Assembly (NCBI GenBank): GCA_038227995.1
Contig: JBBRPP010000021.1
Span: forward strand, 1 to 64,000
Length of the DNA: 64,000 bases
Direction: 5' to 3'
Source: WLMZ01 sp038227995
Lineage (GTDB): Bacteria > Actinomycetota > Acidimicrobiia > Acidimicrobiales > Ilumatobacteraceae
In this document: positions 41,154-48,393 of the stretch, piece after piece
Numbering within the stretch: the first letter of the stretch is position 1
How the letters are laid out: every line of letters starts with the position of its first letter
Translations under genes and position numbers: made by a program
Notes under the pieces: generated by a model
What the model was told of the DNA's origin: nothing
What the model saw: only the letters and a program-made list of their open reading frames with translations
Database searches by the model: none

Positions 41154-42140
41154 GTGAGCGCCGTCCCGGTCATCGACATCTCGGGTCTCCGCGACGACAC
41201 TGCAGTCGACGCCGTCGGGAACGCACTCGATGCAGCGTGTCGCGACAACGGGTTCTTCTCCATCGTCGGACACGGCATCGACCAGAGCCTGATGCGCGAC
41301 ATCGATCGCGCCGCACGACAATTCTTCGCGCTCGACGAGGCGACCAAAGCCGAGATTGCGATGCCTGTCGGCGGGCGGGCCTGGCGCGGCTGGTTTCCAC
41401 TCGGCGGCGAGGTCACCAATGGCATCCCCGATCGCAAAGAAGGTCTGTACCTCGGCCAGGAGTTGGGCGACGACGACCAGCGCGTCGTCGGCGGCATCGC
41501 GCTGCACGGACGGAACCTGTTCCCGGCCGACGTTCCCGCGCTGCGCACCGCCGTCCTGTCGTGGCTCGACGCACTCACCGATCTCGGTCATCTCGTGATG
41601 GGTGGCATCGCGGTCGGCCTCGGCCTTCCCCGCGACTGGTTCCGCGACCACCTCACCGGTGACCCAACCGTGTTGTTCCGAATCTTCCGCTATCCGATGC
41701 GCACGGACGCCGACGGCGCCGGCGAGTGGGGCGTCGCCGAGCACACCGACTACGGCCTGCTGACGTTGCTGATGCAGGACGACTGCGGCGGTCTCCAGGT
41801 GAACGGTCGAGACGGTTGGGTCGATGCCGAACCGGTCGAAGGCGCGTTCGTGTGCAACATCGGCGACATGCTCGAGCGGATGACCGGCGGCCGCTACCGA
41901 TCGACACCACACCGCGTCCGCAACACGAGCGGACGCGATCGCCTCTCGTTCCCGTTCTTCTTCGACCCGAGTTGGGATGCGCACGTCGATCCGCTCCCAC
42001 TCGCCGGCGGGGCGGCACCCGATGACTCGACGCGAGCGCGATGGGACGGCCGAAGCGTCTTCGACTTCGAGGGAACGTACGGCGACTACCTCACTGCCAA
42101 GGTCAGCAAGGTGTTCCCCGACCTCGTCCGCCTGATCTGA
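41154..42140 (+). CDS. Isopenicillin N synthase-family Fe(II)/2-oxoglutarate oxygenase
   Basis: 328 residues. N-terminal VPVIDISGL and NGFFSIVGHGI are DIOX_N-type; the Fe site is His197-x-Asp199 (EHTDYGLLTLL) with His253 (STPHRV); Arg263-x-Ser265 (RDRLSF) would bind the 2-oxoglutarate carboxylate. These cover the canonical HxD...H and RxS set, so it should be active. The start is GTG with no clear ribosome site. Sharing operator A with an ACAD pair suggests hydroxylation or desaturation of a steroid or terpenoid intermediate rather than antibiotic synthesis. Confidence 0.82.
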   Translation: MSAVPVIDISGLRDDTAVDAVGNALDAACRDNGFFSIVGHGIDQSLMRDIDRAARQFFALDEATKAEIAMPVGGRAWRGWFPLGGEVTNGIPDRKEGLYLGQELGDDDQRVVGGIALHGRNLFPADVPALRTAVLSWLDALTDLGHLVMGGIAVGLGLPRDWFRDHLTGDPTVLFRIFRYPMRTDADGAGEWGVAEHTDYGLLTLLMQDDCGGLQVNGRDGWVDAEPVEGAFVCNIGDMLERMTGGRYRSTPHRVRNTSGRDRLSFPFFFDPSWDAHVDPLPLAGGAAPDDSTRARWDGRSVFDFEGTYGDYLTAKVSKVFPDLVRLI

Positions 42141-42198
42141 CCACGACTGGGCTGACGCGCCGCAGTTGCCTGAGGGCCGCACCGACTGCTGTCGCTAT

Positions 42199-42215
42199 TC
42201 TGACGGGGTGTCAGA
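42199..42215. promoter_or_regulatory. Operator A copy overlapping the DUF35 start codon
   Basis: TCTGAC-ggggt-GTCAGA, perfect arms. The GTG that begins the DUF35 protein occupies positions 42208-42210, inside the palindrome. The transcript must therefore start within or next to the operator, implying a leaderless mRNA. Confidence 0.75.
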
Positions 42216-42693
42216 AACCTTGTCCCGGGTCCCCATCATCGACGGCTGGTTCACCACCGACGAGGATGCACCGACCCTGATCGGCTCGAAGTGCCCGCTG
42301 TGCGGAACGTACGTGTTCCCGCCGCGCAGCGGTGACTGCCCGAGCCCGGTGTGCGAGTCCACAACGCTCGAGCCCACCCCGCTGTCACGCCGCGGCAAGA
42401 TCTGGAGCTACACCGAGAACCGGTACGCACCTCCCCCGCCATATGTCGCATCCGATCCATACGAGCCGTACGCGCTCGCCGCTGTCGAACTGGAGGCCGA
42501 GGGCATCGTCGTGCTCGGTCGCGTTGCAACGGGCATCCTCGCGGTCGATCTGAAGGTCGGGATGGAGATGCAACTCGAACTCGACGTCTCGCACCGCGAC
42601 GACGAGCACGAGTACATCGTCTACGTCTGGGCACCAGCCGCACCAGCCGCACGGACCACGTCCACCGCCGCGACAGAAGGAGACCAGACATGA
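42208..42693 (+). CDS. DUF35 OB-fold/zinc-ribbon acyl-CoA-associated protein
   Basis: 161 residues: a four-cysteine zinc ribbon (CPLCG...CPSPVC, ~residues 28-50) followed by an OB-fold (GKIWSYTENRYAPPPP ... ALAAVELEAEGIVVLGRV). This family partners SCP-x-type thiolases (compare ChsH2-Ltp2). It overlaps the following thiolase by ATGA. The GTG start lies within operator A; I keep it because it gives the family-typical N-terminus, and an upstream ATG at 42166 would precede the operator. Confidence 0.8.
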   Translation: MSETLSRVPIIDGWFTTDEDAPTLIGSKCPLCGTYVFPPRSGDCPSPVCESTTLEPTPLSRRGKIWSYTENRYAPPPPYVASDPYEPYALAAVELEAEGIVVLGRVATGILAVDLKVGMEMQLELDVSHRDDEHEYIVYVWAPAAPAARTTSTAATEGDQT

Positions 42694-43895
42694 GCAACGA
42701 CAAGGACGTCGCGATCCTCGGTGTCGGCATGCACCCGTGGGGCAAGTGGGGCCGTGACTTCACCGAGTACGGCATGGTTGCGGCCCGCGCCGCGTTGGCC
42801 GATGCGAACATCCAGTGGAAGGACATCCAGTACGTCGCTGGAGCGGACACGATCCGCAACGGCTACCCCGGTTTCGTCGCCGGGGCGACGTTTGCCCAGA
42901 AGCTGGGCTGGAACGGCGTGCGCATCAGCAGCAGCTACGCCGCGTGCGCATCCGGCGCGCAGGCACTCGATTCGGCCAGGGCCCAGATCCTCGCCGGATT
43001 CTGCGATGTCGCGCTCGTGATCGGCGCCGACACCACACCCAAGGGTTTCTTCGCGCCCGTCGGCGGCGGTGACCGCAAGTCCGATCCCGATTGGCAGCGG
43101 TTCCACGTGCTCGGCGCGACCAACCCCGTGTACTTCGCGTTGTTCGCCCGCCGCCGGATGGACATGTACGGCGCGACGGCCGAGGACTTCGCTCAGGTGA
43201 AGGTCAAGAACAGCCGCCACGGACTACACAACCCGAACGCGCGCTTCAAGAAGGAGAGCACGGTCGAGGACGTCCTCAACAGTCCGGTGGTCAGCGAGCC
43301 GCTGCGCCTGCTCGACATCTGCGCCACGAGCGACGGCGCGGCAGCGATGGTCGTGTGCAGCATGGAGTTCGCTCGCAAGCACCTCGGGTCGACCGATGGA
43401 CTGTGCCGAGTCAAGGCCGTCGGCACCGTGACGCCGCGCTACCCGCAGAGCATCCTCGAACTGCCCGACATCGCCAGCGACTCGACCGCTGTGATCCCTG
43501 CGCCCGATCGGTCCTACAAGGACTCGATCGCGTGGAGCGCCTACGAGCAGGCGGGCATCGGCCCCGAGGATCTCGATCTGGCCGAGGTCTACGACCTCTC
43601 GACCGCGCTCGAACTCGACTGGTACGAGCACATCGGTCTCTGCGCCCAAGGTGAGGCCGAGGGTTTGCTCCGCAGCGGCGCGACGACCATCGGCGGCCGC
43701 ATCCCGGTCAATCCCAGCGGCGGTCTGGCGTGCTTCGGCGAGGCGATCCCTGCGCAGGCGATCTCGCAGGTGTGCGAGCTCGTGTGGCAGCTGCGCGGTC
43801 AGGCCGAAGGCCGCCAGGTCGAAGGCGCACGCGTCGGCATCACCGCCAACCAGGGCCTGTTCGGCCACGGCAGCTCGGTGATCGTCGCCCGCTGA
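42690..43895 (+). CDS. SCP-x/Ltp-type thiolase (Ltp3/Ltp4-like)
   Basis: 401 residues. ILGVGMHPWGKWGRDF start, SSSYAACASGAQALDSA with Cys86 in the nucleophile position, EVYDLSTALELDWYEHIGLC, and NPSGGLACFGEAIPAQ near the end. With the DUF35 gene just upstream it forms the thiolase/DUF35 pair typical of sterol side-chain degradation. It could be a thiolase or an aldolase; the AACASG motif favours thiolysis. Confidence 0.83.
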   Translation: MSNDKDVAILGVGMHPWGKWGRDFTEYGMVAARAALADANIQWKDIQYVAGADTIRNGYPGFVAGATFAQKLGWNGVRISSSYAACASGAQALDSARAQILAGFCDVALVIGADTTPKGFFAPVGGGDRKSDPDWQRFHVLGATNPVYFALFARRRMDMYGATAEDFAQVKVKNSRHGLHNPNARFKKESTVEDVLNSPVVSEPLRLLDICATSDGAAAMVVCSMEFARKHLGSTDGLCRVKAVGTVTPRYPQSILELPDIASDSTAVIPAPDRSYKDSIAWSAYEQAGIGPEDLDLAEVYDLSTALELDWYEHIGLCAQGEAEGLLRSGATTIGGRIPVNPSGGLACFGEAIPAQAISQVCELVWQLRGQAEGRQVEGARVGITANQGLFGHGSSVIVAR

Positions 43896-43930
43896 AGTCA
43901 CCGAGTCGCCGCGCGGGTACGGTCCCGTGG

Positions 43931-44338
43931 ATGGGACTCCAACTCGCCAAGGATTCGATCGATCTCGGCATCGTGGTCACCGACGCCGAGCGTTCGCTCG
44001 CGTTCTACCGTGACCTCCTCGGCTTCGAGGTGATCGACGTGCTGCCGATGCCGGGACACACGACCATGCATCGGCTGAGTTGTGGAACCAGCGTGGTCAA
44101 GCTGCTCGAACTCGGCCCGAAGGCGACGCCCGTCGCCGCTGCACCCGGCGGCATCAACGGCGCGTTCGGCTACCGCTACTTCACGATGACCATCACCAAC
44201 CTCGAAGAGATCGTTGCCGCGTGCATCGCCGGCGGGCACACCATCGCTGTGCCCGTCACCGCGTTGCGGCCCGGCATCTCGATCGCGATCGTCGAGGACC
44301 CCGACGGCAACTGGGTCGAGTTCGTTCAGGTCGGCTGA
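43931..44338 (+). CDS. VOC-superfamily (glyoxalase-like) protein
   Basis: 135 residues. IDLGIVVTDAERSLAFYRDLLGFEVID and AIVEDPDGNWVEFVQ are the two halves of a glyoxalase/bleomycin-resistance fold, including the terminal metal Glu. It lies 35 bp after the thiolase and may be co-transcribed. Could be an epimerase (methylmalonyl-CoA epimerase belongs to this superfamily, and propionyl-CoA is a sterol breakdown product), a dioxygenase or a hydratase. Confidence 0.7.
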   Translation: MGLQLAKDSIDLGIVVTDAERSLAFYRDLLGFEVIDVLPMPGHTTMHRLSCGTSVVKLLELGPKATPVAAAPGGINGAFGYRYFTMTITNLEEIVAACIAGGHTIAVPVTALRPGISIAIVEDPDGNWVEFVQVG

Positions 44339-44397
44339 CGCCGGCATCGATCGGATGGCGCCGACTCAAGTTGGTCAACCGGTGTCATACTCAAGAC

Positions 44398-44598
44398 ATG
44401 GCTGACATTCGCACTGGCGCTCGCTCGGTGCTCGCGACGGTGATCGGTTGGATCATCGTCGCCCTCATCGTGTACTGGCTGTTCCACTTCCTTCTCGGCA
44501 CGATCCTGTGGGTCCTGCGCGCTGTGCTGGCGATCGTGATCGTCGGCGGGCTGTTCTGGGTCTACCTCCGACTGAAATCGCCGTCATCGAAGACCTGA
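44398..44598 (+). CDS. Small two-helix membrane protein
   Basis: 66 residues: MADIRTGARSVLATVIGWIIVALIVYWLFHFLLG then WVLRAVLAIVIVGGLFWVYLRL, i.e. two transmembrane helices with a short loop and a Lys/Ser tail. A recurrent actinobacterial type of unknown function. Start ATG is preceded by no strong ribosome site. Confidence 0.6.
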   Translation: MADIRTGARSVLATVIGWIIVALIVYWLFHFLLGTILWVLRAVLAIVIVGGLFWVYLRLKSPSSKT

Positions 44599-44694
44599 GC
44601 TGACACCCACTTGAGCTGACGCGGCAAGACCTGAGGAACGTTCCGGCCGGCGACGACTCTCTGTTCCGGCCAGGTTTCCCGTAGCCTCGGCCTC

Positions 44695-45843
44695 ATGGCT
44701 GAAGCGTTCATTGTCGATGCAGTTCGTTCCCCTGTCGGTCGCCGCGGCGGCAGCCTGAGCACGGTCCATCCGGCCGATCTCGGCGCGCACAGCATCAAGG
44801 CGCTCATCGAGCGCACGGGCATCGATCCCAACGCGGTCGACGACGTCGTCTTCGGCAACGTCGACTCCGTCGGCCCGCAGGCCGGATGCATCGCTCGCAC
44901 CGCATGGTTGACGGCCGGTCTCCCCGAGCACGTGCCGGGCACCACCATCGACCGGCAGTGCGGCAGCGCGCAGCAGGCCGTCCACTTCGCAGCCCAGGCG
45001 GTGATGAGCGGCACGATGGATCTCGTCGTTGCCGGCGGCGTGCAGAACATGAGCATGATCCCGATCTCGTCCGCGATGACGCTGGCCGAGCCGCTCGGCT
45101 TCTCCGATCCGTTCACCGGTTCGCCCGGCTGGACCACGCGCTACGGCAGCGGTCAGGTCGATCAGTTCGTCGGCGCCGAGATGATGGTGACGAAGTGGAA
45201 CCTGTCCCGCGAGGAGATGGAAGAGTTCGCGGTCGAGTCACACCTGCGCGCGCTACGAGCCCGCGCCGAGGGTCGCTTCGACGGCCAGATCGCCCCGCTC
45301 AACGGCCTCGACTTCGACGAGGGCCCGCGCGAGCCCAACTGGGACAAGATCCGCTCGCTCAAGACGCTGACGCCTGACGGCAAGATCACGGCTGCGTGCG
45401 CGAGTCAGATCAGCGACGGCTCGGCTGCACTGCTGATCGCCGGCGAGCAGGCCATCAAGGATCACAACCTCACCCCGCGTGCCCGCATCCATCACATCAG
45501 CGTCCTCGCCGACGACCCGATCATGATGTTGTCGGCACCGATCCCCGCAACCAAGCGGGCGCTGGCGAAGGCCGGCATGACGATCGACGACATCGACCTG
45601 GTCGAGATCAACGAAGCCTTCGCCCCCGTGGTGCTGGCGTGGATGAAGGAAACCGGCTTCGACCACGCCAAGGTCAACGTCAACGGCGGGGCGATCGCGC
45701 TCGGCCATCCGCTCGGCGCGACCGGCGCTCGGCTGATGACGACCCTGCTGGCCGAACTCGAACGCACCGGTGGCCGCTTCGGTCTGCAGACGATGTGCGA
45801 AGGCGGCGGCCAGGCCAACGTCACGATCATCGAACGGCTCTGA
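44695..45843 (+). CDS. Thiolase (acetyl-CoA acetyltransferase, FadA5/FadA6-like)
   Basis: 382 residues with all thiolase catalytic residues: Cys89 in IDRQCGSAQQA, His in NGGAIALGHPLGATGARL, Cys in TMCEGGGQAN, plus NEAFAPV. In mycobacteria FadA5 cleaves the C24 side-chain intermediate and FadA6 acts on ring C/D products; sequence alone does not separate them here. It ends 13 bp before a GNAT gene. Confidence 0.87.
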   Translation: MAEAFIVDAVRSPVGRRGGSLSTVHPADLGAHSIKALIERTGIDPNAVDDVVFGNVDSVGPQAGCIARTAWLTAGLPEHVPGTTIDRQCGSAQQAVHFAAQAVMSGTMDLVVAGGVQNMSMIPISSAMTLAEPLGFSDPFTGSPGWTTRYGSGQVDQFVGAEMMVTKWNLSREEMEEFAVESHLRALRARAEGRFDGQIAPLNGLDFDEGPREPNWDKIRSLKTLTPDGKITAACASQISDGSAALLIAGEQAIKDHNLTPRARIHHISVLADDPIMMLSAPIPATKRALAKAGMTIDDIDLVEINEAFAPVVLAWMKETGFDHAKVNVNGGAIALGHPLGATGARLMTTLLAELERTGGRFGLQTMCEGGGQANVTIIERL

Positions 45844-45856
45844 GCCGAGCGATCCG

Positions 45857-46447
45857 ATGAGCACGGTCCGCAAGGCGACGACGGCCGATCTCGGTCGCCT
45901 GTGCAAGACGGCCAACCTCGCGTTCGCCGACGATCCGGTGATGCGATGGTTCTTCCCTGACGACGCGGACTACTTCTTGGGTGACGGCGTGATGATGCGG
46001 CCGTTCTTCCGCGGCTGGCTGGCCCACGACGCGACGTACACCACCGACGACTGCGTCAGCCTCGGCGCGTTCGTCCCACCCGGACGGCCCGAGGTCACCG
46101 TCGAGCCCGAGCCAAACTCGCCGTTCCTCGTCGTCCATCCGCAGGATCGAGTCGACCGTTTCATCGCGATCGGTGGTTGCCTGCGCGAGCACACACCGCC
46201 AGAGCCGCACTGGTACCTCAACCTGCTCGCGACGCATCCGGACTGGCAGCGGCAAGGTCTCGGCGCGTCGATCATCGCTCCCGTTCGCGAGTTGTGCCGC
46301 CGCGACGGACTCGATCTGTATCTGGAGACCGAAACCGTCGGCAACGTCGCCTACTACAACCATCTCGGATTCACGGTTCGCAGTGAGTGGGACGTACCGC
46401 TGAACGGCCCGCACATGTGGGGCATGATCCTGCACCCCGACCACTGA
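45857..46447 (+). CDS. GNAT-family N-acetyltransferase
   Basis: 196 residues. The acetyl-CoA loop is LLATHPDWQRQGLGASII (Q-x-x-G-x-G/A), followed by LYLETETVGNVAYYNHLGF. The N-terminal part (STVRKATTADLGRLCKTANLAFADDPVMRWFFPDD) matches a common actinobacterial acetyltransferase subgroup. Follows the thiolase by 13 bp. Substrate unknown. Confidence 0.75.
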   Translation: MSTVRKATTADLGRLCKTANLAFADDPVMRWFFPDDADYFLGDGVMMRPFFRGWLAHDATYTTDDCVSLGAFVPPGRPEVTVEPEPNSPFLVVHPQDRVDRFIAIGGCLREHTPPEPHWYLNLLATHPDWQRQGLGASIIAPVRELCRRDGLDLYLETETVGNVAYYNHLGFTVRSEWDVPLNGPHMWGMILHPDH

Positions 46448-46475
46448 CGGCCCACTCAGCCGTACTGATCCTGTT

Positions 46476-46528
46476 TTTCGACCTGGGCGGTCGAAATTCC
46501 GCACTGGTTCGCGACCGCGGACCAGTGC
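46476..46528. other. Two adjacent hairpins in the 46448-46585 gap
   Basis: TTTCGACC-tgggc-GGTCGAAA (46476-46496, 8 bp stem) and GCACTGGT...ACCAGTGC (46501-46528, 8 bp stem, 12-base loop). They follow the GNAT stop and precede operator A. The first could terminate the thiolase-GNAT transcript, although only TT follows it. Confidence 0.45.
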
Positions 46529-46537
46529 TGACAAGTT

Positions 46538-46554
46538 TCTGACGGTGCGTTAGA
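46538..46554. promoter_or_regulatory. Operator A copy (one mismatch) before amidohydrolase 3
   Basis: TCTGAC-ggtgc-GTTAGA, one base off the perfect palindrome and with the same 5 bp spacer. It is 32 bp upstream of the ATG of the D-aminoacylase-like gene. Confidence 0.7.
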
Positions 46555-46585
46555 TTTGGCGCGAGCAATCTTCAGGGGGTCTCTC

Positions 46586-48325
46586 ATGCACGATCTGATC
46601 ATCACCGGCGGCACGATCATCGATGGGACGGGCAAGGTCGGCTACGTCGCCGACGTCGCCATCGACGACGGCACCATCACCGCGATCGGCACCGATCTCG
46701 GTGACGCCACCGAGACGCTCGATGCGACCGGCCTCGTCGTGACACCCGGCTTCGTCGACATCCACACTCACTACGACGGTCAGGCCACGTGGGACACCCT
46801 GCTCGAACCATCGAGCGGTCACGGCGTCACGACGGTCGTGGCCGGCAACTGTGGCGTCGGGTTCGCGCCCGTGCGACCCGGCAAGGAAGAGTGGCTGGTG
46901 CAGTTGATGGAGGGGGTCGAGGACATCCCCGGTACCGCGCTGCACGAAGGCATCTCGTGGGGATGGGAGAGCTTCCCCGAGTACCTCGACGTGCTCGATG
47001 CTCGCAACTACTCGATCGACATCGCCACCTACATCGGTCACGGCCCGCTGCGCGCCTACGTGATGGGTGATCGTGGCGCACGCAACGAGGAAGCAAATCC
47101 CGAGGACATTGCCGAGATGCGCCGCCTCGTCGGCGAAGCCGTCACTGCGGGAGCCATCGGCTTCTCGTCCAGCCGCACGCTGAGCCACAAGGCACGCGAT
47201 GGCGAACCCGTGCCCGGGACGTTCGCCGCCGAGGACGAGCTCAACGGTCTGGCCGACGGCGTCGTCGACGCGGGCGGTGGCCTGTTCGAGGTCGCCCCGC
47301 AGGGACTCGAATTCGAAGCCGAAGTGTTTCTCGGCGAGGTCGACATCCTCAGCCGTATCGCGCTGCGCACCAAGTTGCCCGTGACGTTCGCGATGCTGCA
47401 GAACGACCGCAACCCTGATTCATGGCGGGTTGCGCTCGACAAGGTCGACGTCACCAACGCCGCCGGCGGCAACATGCGTCCGCAGATCGCGGCGCGCCCG
47501 TTCGGGATGATGATCGGCTGGGCCAACAACAACCCATTCACGAAGCGGCCGACGATCGTCGACCTCACGGCGCACCTCGGCGGTGAAGAGCTGAGGGCCG
47601 AGTTGCGCAAGCCCGAGACCAAGGCTGCCGTGCTGGCCGAGGCCGATCTTCCGGCCGACCCGTCGATTCAGTTCGACGGACTCGGTCCCTTCCTGCAGTC
47701 GATGCTGGGCAAGATCTACTTCATGGGTGACACTCCGAACTACGAACCCGACGCCGATCAGACCGTCGAAGAGCTCGCCAAGACAAAGGGTGTCGATGCA
47801 CTCGACATGGCGTACGACCTGCTCAACGAGAGCAATGGCAACGCCTTCTTGATGTTGCCCTTCTTCAACTACGTCGGCGGCACGCAGGACGCGATCCTGG
47901 AGATGCTCGAGCACCCGGCCACGGTGTCGGGTCTGTCCGACGGCGGCGCCCACTGCCGGATGATCTGCGACGCGTCGATCCCGACATACGTTCTCAGCCA
48001 CTGGGCCCGTGACCGCAAGGGTCCGAAGCTCACGCTGGAGGCCGCGGTCAAGGTGCAGACGCTCGACACGGCGGAAGTCGTCGGATTCCACGACCGTGGC
48101 TCGATCGAGATCGGCAAGCGGGCCGACATCAACATCATCGACATGGACGCGCTCGATCTCGAATACCCACGTGCGGTCGACGACCTGCCCGCCGGGGGCC
48201 GTCGCCTCATGCAGGCTGCTCACGGCTACGTCGCGACGATCGTTCACGGCGAGGTCACCCGCCGCAACGGTGTCGACACCGGTGCCCGCCCCGGCCGCCT
48301 CGTCCGCGCCGGCCGCAAAGGCTGA
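46586..48325 (+). CDS. D-aminoacylase-like amidohydrolase (paralogue 3)
   Basis: 579 residues. HxH in FVDIHTHYDGQ (His60, His62), GVTTVVAGNCGVGFAP with the zinc-ligand Cys, IGHGPLRAYVMGDRGA, and VSGLSDGGAHCRM. Start ATG at MHDLIITGG, with CAGGGGG 8-13 bases upstream. Unlike paralogues 1 and 2, which sit in the 20-31 kb operon, this one is a single-gene unit under operator A. Its control with the sterol genes suggests hydrolysis of an amide/lactone arising in, or carried by, the substrate. Confidence 0.8.
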   Translation: MHDLIITGGTIIDGTGKVGYVADVAIDDGTITAIGTDLGDATETLDATGLVVTPGFVDIHTHYDGQATWDTLLEPSSGHGVTTVVAGNCGVGFAPVRPGKEEWLVQLMEGVEDIPGTALHEGISWGWESFPEYLDVLDARNYSIDIATYIGHGPLRAYVMGDRGARNEEANPEDIAEMRRLVGEAVTAGAIGFSSSRTLSHKARDGEPVPGTFAAEDELNGLADGVVDAGGGLFEVAPQGLEFEAEVFLGEVDILSRIALRTKLPVTFAMLQNDRNPDSWRVALDKVDVTNAAGGNMRPQIAARPFGMMIGWANNNPFTKRPTIVDLTAHLGGEELRAELRKPETKAAVLAEADLPADPSIQFDGLGPFLQSMLGKIYFMGDTPNYEPDADQTVEELAKTKGVDALDMAYDLLNESNGNAFLMLPFFNYVGGTQDAILEMLEHPATVSGLSDGGAHCRMICDASIPTYVLSHWARDRKGPKLTLEAAVKVQTLDTAEVVGFHDRGSIEIGKRADINIIDMDALDLEYPRAVDDLPAGGRRLMQAAHGYVATIVHGEVTRRNGVDTGARPGRLVRAGRKG

Positions 48326-48393
48326 TCCCCGCCGCTGAATCTGCCCTCAGCTCCACGCTCGCTCGCTGGGCGCAACGCCGTCGATGCCCTCGC

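Noticed and set aside
38913..42182. 1089-codon open frame on the minus strand
   Set aside because: It is the third FadE subunit's frame extended through the neighbouring ACAD and oxygenase genes in the wrong phase, an effect of high GC; homology starts only at 39896.
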